Part shown: positions 7,329 to 12,977 of the stretch, one piece after another | How the letters are laid out: each line of letters opens with the position of its first letter | Position numbering within the stretch: the stretch's first letter is position 1 | Assembly: GCA_012799165.1 (NCBI GenBank) | Contig: JAAZLU010000055.1 | Span: 1 to 12,977, forward strand | DNA length: 12,977 bases | DNA from: Clostridiales bacterium | Lineage (GTDB): Bacteria; Bacillota; Clostridia; Peptostreptococcales; Anaerovoracaceae | Reading direction: 5' to 3' | Translations under genes and position numbers: made by a program | The notes under the pieces: model-generated | Told to the model about the DNA's origin: nothing | What the model saw: the letters and a program-made list of their open reading frames with translations, nothing else | The model's database searches: none

Positions 7329-9165
7329 TCAGATTTACCGCCGTTTCCGCAATGCCGCGGGAGTCCATACCGTATCGAGCTTTCAATTCAGATATGCTCC
7401 CGTGTTCTATAAACTTATCGGGCCATCCCATAACTTTTATGGCGCAGAGGGCATTGCTTTCAGCCGCATATGCAGCAATTCTGGTACCTACGCCTCCGGA
7501 AGCAATTCCGTCCTCTAAAGTAATCACAAACCTGTATTCGCTTAATATTCCGTCCAAAAAGTTAAAGTTGAGCGGTTTTAAGGAACGCAGATTATATACC
7601 GAGCAGTCGATTCCCCGTTCCTCCATAAGTTCAGCGGCGTCCAGAGCATCTCTTACACAGCCTCCCGCTGCGAGAATGCATATATATTTGCCGTCGCGGA
7701 CCCGCTGCGGCAGATTGCAGCCTGTGGGAAGCGCATAATCGCTTAGATATTCCGCCCTGCCCTTTGGATATCTTATAGCGCACGGAGCATCGAGGCTCAA
7801 AGCATAGCGCAGCATCTCCTCAAGTTCCGGGCCGTCCTTGGGTGCCAGAATGTTCATGTTCGGCATATCCGAAAGATAAGCTATATCGAATGCTCCGTGG
7901 TGGGTTTCTCCATCCCGGCCCGTAATTCCGGCTCTGTCTATCGCAAAGACCACCGGAAGGTTTTGCAGACAGACCTCCGTGAGTATCTGGTCATAGGCCC
8001 TCTGCAGGAAAGTGGAATATATTGCGACCACCGGTTTCATGCCATTTAAGGCAAGTCCCGCAGCAAAGGAAACAGCATGTTGTTCGGCAATTGCACAGTC
8101 GAAGATTCTGTTCGGATATACCTCTTTCATTTTGCAAAGTCCGGTCGCCTCGGTCATGGCGGCGGAAATTCCGACGATACGATCGTCCAGCGAAGCCTCC
8201 CTTACGAGGGCTGCTCCGAAAATATCCGTATATTTATCCTCGCTTCGAACAATTTGAGAGGTTGCCGTCGAGGGATCGAAGGGGGCGACTCCGTGAAACT
8301 TCCCGGGATTTTTTTCTGCCGGTACGAAGCCTTTACCTTTGATTGTAACGGTATGGATAATGACCGGCCGCTTCATCTGCTTAGCAGCACTCAGAACATT
8401 GCTCAGCAACTCTATATCGTGGCCGTCGACAGGCCCGTAGTATTTAAATCCCATCTGCTCAAAGAAGATTCCCGGGACGAGACTGTTCTTTACCGCATCT
8501 CTTATCTGCGTAAGTCCTTTGGACATCAGCGGGTGGCTCTTCAGTGCCGACTTCAGGTCTTCTTTAAATTCGAGGTATCCTCTGGAGACTCTCAGCTTTT
8601 GAAGATGTTCCGCCATTCCTCCTACATTCTCGTCTATCGACATGCTGTTGTCATTTAAAATTACGATGAGCGGCGTATGTTCCGCCCCCGCATTATTCAG
8701 TGCCTCGTAGGCGATGCCTCCCGTGAGCGCCCCGTCACCGATAACGGCGATGCAGGAATAATCCTCGCCCTTTAGGTCTCTGGCCTTTGCGTAACCGAGA
8801 GCCGCGGATATGGAGCTCCCGCTGTGGCCCGAATCGTAGCAATCGCTCTCGTCTTCGGCCCTCTTTGGAAAGCCGCTAAGGCCGTCGAGCTTGCGAAGAG
8901 TATCCATCTGCCTCCATCTTCCGCTGAGCATCTTATGAACATAACTCTGATGACCTACGTCCCAAATTATGCGGTCTTTATTGACATCGAAGATGCGATG
9001 CAGAGCGATAGTCAGCTCCACAACACCGAGATTCGAAGCGATATGGCCGCCGGTTTTCGATACGCTCTCTATAAGAGATTCCCTAATTTGTACGGCGAGC
9101 ATATCTAAATCGCGAAGAGACATCTTTTTTAGCTGCTCTGAAGTTATATCTTTGACATTCTTCAT
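7312..9165 (-). CDS. dxs: 1-deoxy-D-xylulose-5-phosphate synthase
   Basis: DXS condenses pyruvate and glyceraldehyde 3-phosphate, using thiamine diphosphate, to make DXP. This is the entry step of the MEP pathway to IPP and DMAPP, and DXP also feeds thiamine and pyridoxal synthesis. Visible motifs are GGHIASNLGVVEL with H41, SGHSGSSIS (112-120), the ThDP/Mg motif GDGALTGG (143-150) continued to NDN (171-173), E361 in the EQHA motif that contacts the thiazolium cofactor, and DRAGITGRDGETHHG. The three transketolase-like domains are complete at 617 residues. The ATG at 9165 overlaps the ispA stop as ATGA and has GGGGAG 8 nt upstream. The adjacent ispA uses the products of the pathway this enzyme starts. 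Confidence 0.98.
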   Translation of the reverse strand: MKNVKDITSEQLKKMSLRDLDMLAVQIRESLIESVSKTGGHIASNLGVVELTIALHRIFDVNKDRIIWDVGHQSYVHKMLSGRWRQMDTLRKLDGLSGFPKRAEDESDCYDSGHSGSSISAALGYAKARDLKGEDYSCIAVIGDGALTGGIAYEALNNAGAEHTPLIVILNDNSMSIDENVGGMAEHLQKLRVSRGYLEFKEDLKSALKSHPLMSKGLTQIRDAVKNSLVPGIFFEQMGFKYYGPVDGHDIELLSNVLSAAKQMKRPVIIHTVTIKGKGFVPAEKNPGKFHGVAPFDPSTATSQIVRSEDKYTDIFGAALVREASLDDRIVGISAAMTEATGLCKMKEVYPNRIFDCAIAEQHAVSFAAGLALNGMKPVVAIYSTFLQRAYDQILTEVCLQNLPVVFAIDRAGITGRDGETHHGAFDIAYLSDMPNMNILAPKDGPELEEMLRYALSLDAPCAIRYPKGRAEYLSDYALPTGCNLPQRVRDGKYICILAAGGCVRDALDAAELMEERGIDCSVYNLRSLKPLNFNFLDGILSEYRFVITLEDGIASGGVGTRIAAYAAESNALCAIKVMGWPDKFIEHGSISELKARYGMDSRGIAETAVNLIEAEN

Positions 9166-10061
9166 TGTTCAATCTCCCCTTCCAGGAAGTCTATCAAGAG
9201 CGTAAATATTTCGGCGTCGTCCTCGTATTTGAGCATGCGCTCTCTAGCTTCACCAAGAAGCTCCGCAGCTTTCAGCTTCGCATCTTCGAGGCCGAAACAT
9301 TCAGGAAAAGTAGCTTTGCCGGCCTGCGCATCCGATTCGATTCTTTTTCCCAGAACGGCTTCATCGCCGGTAATGTCGAGAATATCGTCAATTATTTGAA
9401 AGGCCAAGCCGACATTTTCTCCGTAAAAATAAAGATCCTCTCTTAAAGATGCGCTTCCGCCTCCCAGGGTGCAACCGGCGAGCAAGACAGCTTTTATCAG
9501 GGCGGCTGTCTTATTGTTATGGATGAAGGCGAGCATTTCCTTTGAGCAGTCCTTGCCCTCGGCTTCTATATCCGCTACCTGCCCGGCAATCATCCCGCGA
9601 ACACCGCTTCCTTTGGAAAGTTCGTAGCAAGCGCCGGCCATGCGTCGAAGACTGAGCGAATCGTCCAGATACATGAGCATCTGTTTCGTCATCAGCTCGT
9701 ATGCGGCGGAGAGGAGCCCGTCGCCGGCAAGTATGGCCATGGCTTCGCCGTAGACGATATGATTGGTCGCCTTTCCCCTCCTCAGATCGTCGTCGTCCAT
9801 AGAGGGAAGATCGTCATGTATCAAGGAGTAAGTGTGAATATATTCCGCAGCGCAGGCAAAAGGAAGGGCAAAAGCGAGATCTCCGCCCGCGAGCCTGCAG
9901 GCTGCAAGCAGAAGAACCGGTCTTATTCTCTTTCCACCTGCCGATAAGCTGTAGGACATGGATTCCTGCAGCGTGCGGCTCATGGGATCTATTTCGGGCA
10001 GAAAATCGAGCAGGTGTTCTTCCACAAGCCGCTTAAGCTCTAGGTAAGCAGGGCTGTTCAT
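9162..10061 (-). CDS. ispA: Farnesyl diphosphate synthase (short-chain trans-prenyltransferase)
   Basis: This enzyme condenses DMAPP or GPP with IPP to give farnesyl diphosphate, the precursor of undecaprenyl phosphate and other prenyl lipids. The first aspartate-rich motif is DDLPSMDDDDLRRG, starting at D83. The second is QIIDDILDITGD, with D225, D226 and D229. The IPP-binding GGKRIRP is at 42-48. The residues just before the first motif (YIHTYSLIHDD) resemble bacterial IspA, which favours a C15 product; geranylgeranyl synthesis cannot be excluded from sequence alone. The length of 299 residues is normal. The ATG at 10061 overlaps the xseB stop as ATGA, with a strong AGGAGG about 10 nt upstream. 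Confidence 0.95.
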   Translation of the reverse strand: MNSPAYLELKRLVEEHLLDFLPEIDPMSRTLQESMSYSLSAGGKRIRPVLLLAACRLAGGDLAFALPFACAAEYIHTYSLIHDDLPSMDDDDLRRGKATNHIVYGEAMAILAGDGLLSAAYELMTKQMLMYLDDSLSLRRMAGACYELSKGSGVRGMIAGQVADIEAEGKDCSKEMLAFIHNNKTAALIKAVLLAGCTLGGGSASLREDLYFYGENVGLAFQIIDDILDITGDEAVLGKRIESDAQAGKATFPECFGLEDAKLKAAELLGEARERMLKYEDDAEIFTLLIDFLEGEIEQ

Positions 10062-10288
10062 GCTTCAAAATCCTCCTTTTCCCCTCTTTCGGGGTTGTAT
10101 ATCTCTATCTTTTGTTTGGCATCTTGGAGCAGTTGTGCACAACGATTATGTAACATAATACATTTATCGTAAACCAGGATGCTCTCTTCCAGCTCCAAAC
10201 GTCCGGATCGCAGGCTTTCCGCGGCCTTTTCGAGCTCGGCGAGCGCATCTTCAAATTTCATCTGTTCAATTTCGGCTTTCATCTGCAA
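10058..10288 (-). CDS. xseB: Exonuclease VII small subunit
   Basis: XseB is the small helical subunit that packs along XseA in exonuclease VII, a metal-independent nuclease that degrades single-stranded DNA from both ends. The 76-residue protein is nearly all helical, with the family signature FEDALAELEKAAESLRSG near residues 12-29, followed by LELEESILVYDKC. The start is ambiguous. A TTG at 10288 has GGAGG 9 nt upstream, while an ATG two codons later (10282) has AAGGA 8 nt upstream; both fit, and the later ATG is equally credible. Either start overlaps the end of xseA (stop at 10266), and the stop overlaps the ispA start, so subunit production is coupled to that of XseA. Confidence 0.95.
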   Translation of the reverse strand: MQMKAEIEQMKFEDALAELEKAAESLRSGRLELEESILVYDKCIMLHNRCAQLLQDAKQKIEIYNPERGEKEDFEA

Positions 10289-11423
10289 CTTCCTTATCCT
10301 CCACTAGACATTTTATGCTTCCGTCTGCGAATATCACGCTTATTCGCTCTCCGACATCAATTTGCGAAACTCTGCTTATAAGGGCTCCGTCCGCGCTCCT
10401 TGCCATGGCGCACCCCCTCTCGAGAGCCGACATCGGGTTGTGCATCTCGATATCTGTGCGCAACATTTGAAGCCGGTGCGAAAGATTCTTAATTCGATCT
10501 TCTAAAGTTATATCCACATCGTTCTTTAGACCTCGGAGCTTCATGGCCGCGAGGTTTAGCCCCGACTCCAAAAGCGGAAAGAGTCTTCGGGGTGCATAGA
10601 GTTCCAATGTATTTACAATTGCCGCAAGCTGTGGCACTGCAAGCTCCGCCGCCGCCGTTGGCGTTGCTGCTCTCGCATCCGCTACAAAATCCGATATCAC
10701 CACGTCGACCTCGTGACCCACCGCGGAAATCACTGGAATCTTCGACGCATATATCGCCCTTGCGACACTCTCCTCGTTGAAGGACCAAAGATCTTCAGCC
10801 GAACCTCCGCCGCGCCCTGCTATAATCAGATCCGCGCTCGGGAAGAGCTCGTTTATGCCTTCGATGGCCTCGCATATGCTCCGAGCAGCATCTGGCCCCT
10901 GCACCAGGCAAGGATATATTATTATATCCGCAAGCGAATATCTGCGCTTTACTGTGCTTATAATATCCTGAACGGCGGCGCCTGTAGGGGATGTGACGAC
11001 GCCGATTAGCCTTGGAAATTCCGGCAGAGGCTTCTTTCTATTTTCGTCGAACAGCCCTTCCGCCTCCAATTTCTTCTTGAGGTTTTCGAAGGCGAGCTTC
11101 AATGCGCCCTCCCCCGAGGCCTCCAAGTCCCTTATATTCAGCGAATAGCTCCCGCCTCTTTCGTATACCGAAACATTGCCGTAGGCCGTAACCTGCATCC
11201 CGTCCGAAATGTCGTATCTCAAAAATTCGACGCGATCTCGTGGAAGAAAGCAATTGATTCTCGAGCTTTCATCCTTAAGTGAAAAATACCAATGTCCCGA
11301 AGCGTGCTTGTTGAGTCCGGAAATCTCGCCCTCAACCGACAAATTGGCAAGGATGGGATCCGCCTTTAGAATGCGGGAAATATATCTATTTAGTTGAGTT
11401 ACACTAATCGCCTTCAGCGCCAA
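10266..11423 (-). CDS. xseA: Exonuclease VII large subunit
   Basis: XseA is the catalytic subunit of exonuclease VII. An N-terminal OB-fold (about residues 5-100, SVTQLNRYISRIL and SGHWYFSLKDE) binds single-stranded DNA. The catalytic core follows with VTSPTGAAVQDI (D153), AGRGGGSAEDLW (R204) and SAVGHEVDVVISD (H237, D240), matching the residues reported as essential in E. coli. The C-terminal helical part and a short final beta segment complete a 385-residue protein, slightly shorter than many family members (about 400-450). The start is TTG at 11423, chosen because a perfect GGAGG lies 6 nt upstream and the OB-fold begins immediately after. It overlaps the end of the TsaD-like gene by 10 bp. 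Confidence 0.97.
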   Translation of the reverse strand: MALKAISVTQLNRYISRILKADPILANLSVEGEISGLNKHASGHWYFSLKDESSRINCFLPRDRVEFLRYDISDGMQVTAYGNVSVYERGGSYSLNIRDLEASGEGALKLAFENLKKKLEAEGLFDENRKKPLPEFPRLIGVVTSPTGAAVQDIISTVKRRYSLADIIIYPCLVQGPDAARSICEAIEGINELFPSADLIIAGRGGGSAEDLWSFNEESVARAIYASKIPVISAVGHEVDVVISDFVADARAATPTAAAELAVPQLAAIVNTLELYAPRRLFPLLESGLNLAAMKLRGLKNDVDITLEDRIKNLSHRLQMLRTDIEMHNPMSALERGCAMARSADGALISRVSQIDVGERISVIFADGSIKCLVEDKEVADESRN

Positions 11424-12391
11424 TGTCTTCCTCCGTATATGGCAACTCCGACAGCATTGTCGTTGCAGAGTGTTTTATCTCCGAAAATGTAGCCTTTATG
11501 CTCGCAGCGTTTCCTCAGAAATTCACTGCGGGCCACTCCGCCGCTCACCAGTACTTGCCCCGCTCCGCTGTTCTTCTTTGCATTCTCACAAATCTCGATA
11601 AAGCTCTCGCTTATCCTTTCCATCAAAAAGAAGGCGAGCTCCTCTGCCGGACGCTCTTTTATCGCCGATTTAAGCTGCGTTTCGAGGCCGGACAGGTTCA
11701 GTCCCGAGTCTCGCATAAAAACGCGGCAGAGCGGGTTTTTAAGGCCTTGCGGGCTGTACCCGAGCGCGAGTTCATCCACGCATGCGCCTGCCGGAAAGGC
11801 AAATCCCAGCGCAAGGCCGAAGCGGTCCAAAAGCTGCCCGTAGGACAGGTCCTTTGTCGCGAAAATGGCTTCGTAGAGCTCCCCTCGCACGAGCAGCAAT
11901 TCTAGCGTTCCTCCCGACAGATGGGCGAATATAAAGGGCTTATCGCGCTCAAGAGCTGTTCTTCTAGCTGCCGCTTCCAGATGCCCCTCTTGGTGAGAGC
12001 AAAACAGCAACTTCGCCCCCGTCGCCGAAGCTATAATCCGAGCGGCATTCATGCCCGCCGTAAAGACCGGCATATATGAGTCCTCCACGGGCCTCGGTCT
12101 TGAGCTCGCGCACACGGCTACAATTCGTCCGACTCTGTCTGTCGGCTCTGAAAGTCCGCTATGCTCCGGCACCGCTTCAATTAAATCGTCCCTGCCGTCC
12201 AGCACTGCATCGAGTAGCTCCGGAAGATTGCTCCAGTGCTGAAACAGCGCATCGGACTGGCGAAGGCCGAGCTCTCCGTCTTTCACCTTGAGCATTGTGC
12301 GCTCATCGGCCAATATATTCCCTTCGGAATCCGTCAGGGCGACCGAAGTCGTGTAGTTGCTCGTATCTATTCCGAGGTAAAGTTCCTTCAC
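11414..12391 (-). CDS. TsaD/Kae1-like paralogue (often annotated O-sialoglycoprotein endopeptidase)
   Basis: The 325-residue protein has the ASKHA-type ATPase fold of the TsaD/Kae1/Qri7 family. It begins with the phosphate-1 motif GIDTSNYTTS (7-16). The two metal-ligand histidines are kept, H133 and H137 in SHQEGH, and so is D311 in CNDNAV. D189 in GQLLDRFG matches the Asp of the AFDK motif, and LVSGGVARSEFLR (281-293) matches the family's GGV motif. However, the SGGHT motif of true TsaD is SGGT here (159-162), and residues 97-110 (SRPRPVEDSYMPVF) look specific to a divergent subfamily. This paralogue sits between nusB and xseA in other Clostridia too, as I recall. The true t6A enzyme is probably encoded elsewhere, so I leave the symbol blank. 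The start is GTG at 12391, overlapping the nusB stop as GTGA. Function is unknown; a role in tRNA or metabolite carbamoylation is only a guess. Confidence 0.88.
   Translation of the reverse strand: MKELYLGIDTSNYTTSVALTDSEGNILADERTMLKVKDGELGLRQSDALFQHWSNLPELLDAVLDGRDDLIEAVPEHSGLSEPTDRVGRIVAVCASSRPRPVEDSYMPVFTAGMNAARIIASATGAKLLFCSHQEGHLEAAARRTALERDKPFIFAHLSGGTLELLLVRGELYEAIFATKDLSYGQLLDRFGLALGFAFPAGACVDELALGYSPQGLKNPLCRVFMRDSGLNLSGLETQLKSAIKERPAEELAFFLMERISESFIEICENAKKNSGAGQVLVSGGVARSEFLRKRCEHKGYIFGDKTLCNDNAVGVAIYGGRHWR
11430..11434 (-). promoter_or_regulatory. Shine-Dalgarno site that fixes the TTG start of xseA
   Basis: Minus strand reads GGAGG, then AAGACA, then TTG. This is a consensus ribosome binding site at 6-nt spacing inside the last codons of the upstream gene. 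It supports initiation at the non-ATG codon at 11423. Confidence 0.8.
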
Positions 12392-12831
12392 TTATTCTCT
12401 TCCCACTGTTCTCTGCCTTTGGCTATCTTGCCGAGTACGCCGTTTACGAAGCTCGCCGAATCGTCGCCCGCGAATTTGCGGGCAACATTTACAGCTTCGT
12501 TTATGGCGATGTTCTGCGGGGTGGGTTCAGACATGTACCAGCATTCCGCAGCGGCTACCCTCATAACTGCGAGGTCCACCCTGCCCATGCGTGCAAGTCT
12601 CCAGTTGTCGGAGCTCTCCTCAATCTGGGCATCTATTCCCCTAGAATTTTCGATATAGGCCGTATGTACGGCATCGATGTATCCCCGCTGATCCTGCGGC
12701 GGAAAATGCTCGAAAAAGCGGTGTTTTGCCTCCGCGGAAAAATCCTTCTGAGCGTCCATGGCGAAAAGCATCTGCATCGCCAATTCTCTTGCTTTAATTC
12801 TGCTTATTTTATTGCACTTTGTCTCGTCCAT
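12388..12831 (-). CDS. nusB: Transcription antitermination factor NusB
   Basis: NusB pairs with NusE (ribosomal protein S10) on boxA RNA and helps RNA polymerase read through rRNA operons. The 147-residue, all-helical protein shows the family signatures SRIKARELAMQMLFAMD near residues 10-26, RMGRVDLAVMRVAAAE (about 82-97), INEAVNVARKFAGDDSASF (about 110-128) and the closing VNGVLGKIA. About nine residues (MDETKCNKI) precede the conserved core. The ATG at 12831 is the upstream choice; the Shine-Dalgarno is weak (GGGTG about 9 nt before), fitting coupling to the upstream Asp23-family gene, which it overlaps by 23 bp. Its place directly after an Asp23/Gls24 gene is the standard Firmicute arrangement. 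Confidence 0.97.
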   Translation of the reverse strand: MDETKCNKISRIKARELAMQMLFAMDAQKDFSAEAKHRFFEHFPPQDQRGYIDAVHTAYIENSRGIDAQIEESSDNWRLARMGRVDLAVMRVAAAECWYMSEPTPQNIAINEAVNVARKFAGDDSASFVNGVLGKIAKGREQWEENK

Positions 12832-12977
12832 CGAAATTTACACCCATTATGTGTATATTGACTTGATATAATTTTTCGCTCGTAAGCGCTTCTATTTTTT
12901 TCTTAACATTCTCCTGAATGTTCCATGCCGCATTAGGTATTTTGCAGCCATATTTAACATCCAGATGGACATCAAAA
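12809..12977 (-). CDS. Asp23/Gls24 family envelope stress protein, C-terminal part only
   Basis: The reading frame enters from the right edge and ends at TAA (12811-12809), giving 55 visible residues. The segment VDV-like VHLDVKYG, IPNAAWNIQENVKKKIE and YQVNIHIMGVNF is the usual C-terminus of Asp23/Gls24 (DUF322) proteins. These are small cytosolic or membrane-associated proteins linked to cell envelope homeostasis in Gram-positive bacteria. The homologue next to nusB in B. subtilis is yqhY. The start and N-terminal half lie outside the window, so promoter and full length cannot be judged. The end overlaps the nusB start by 23 bp. Confidence 0.93.
   Translation of the reverse strand, partial: FDVHLDVKYGCKIPNAAWNIQENVKKKIEALTSEKLYQVNIHIMGVNFDGRDKVQ

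Noticed and set aside
8077..8658. Plus-strand open frame opposite dxs
   Set aside because: It is antisense to conserved DXS motifs and resembles no known protein.
1..12977. CRISPR array, tRNA, rRNA, riboswitch or insertion sequence
   Set aside because: Coding sequence covers all but 56 bp, and I saw no regularly spaced repeats, tRNA-like motifs or transposase remnants.

Overview
This window is one densely packed run of twelve protein genes. All of them read on the minus strand, so transcription goes from the right edge to the left. I recognise them as bacterial housekeeping genes from an anaerobic Firmicute, most likely class Clostridia. The evidence is the order (Asp23 family)-nusB-(TsaD-like)-xseA-xseB-ispA-dxs-tlyA followed by mutS-mutL-miaA, the Clostridia-type protein sequences, and Shine-Dalgarno sites of the GGAGG type. 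No sporulation gene is seen, and nadK, argR and recN, which often follow tlyA in Clostridia, are absent from this spot. That hints at a non-spore-forming, rearranged lineage, possibly near Mogibacterium or other Family XIII relatives. This placement is an inference with low confidence.

In transcription order: positions 12977-12809 hold the C-terminus of an Asp23/Gls24 family protein, cut by the window edge. nusB (transcription antitermination) follows, then a TsaD-like paralogue of unknown function, then xseA and xseB (exonuclease VII). Next come ispA (farnesyl diphosphate synthase) and dxs (first enzyme of the MEP isoprenoid pathway), then tlyA (an S4-domain RNA 2'-O-methyltransferase). After the only real gap (56 bp) come mutS and mutL (mismatch repair) and miaA (tRNA A37 dimethylallyltransferase). 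A tyrosine recombinase gene begins inside the end of miaA and runs off the left edge.

Every junction except tlyA/mutS overlaps: ATGA at four, GTGA at one, and 10-23 bp overlaps at the others. This indicates co-transcription and translational coupling. Four genes use non-ATG starts: GTG for the TsaD-like gene, and TTG for xseA, tlyA and probably xseB.

Functionally the block joins isoprenoid supply (dxs, ispA) with a consumer of its DMAPP product (miaA), RNA modification (miaA, tlyA, perhaps the TsaD-like protein) and DNA repair or recombination (exonuclease VII, MutS, MutL, the recombinase). I found no RNA genes, CRISPR arrays, insertion sequences or long repeats. The content is mostly ordinary. 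The points worth a second look are the recombinase coupled to miaA, the divergent TsaD paralogue and the tlyA/mutS junction.
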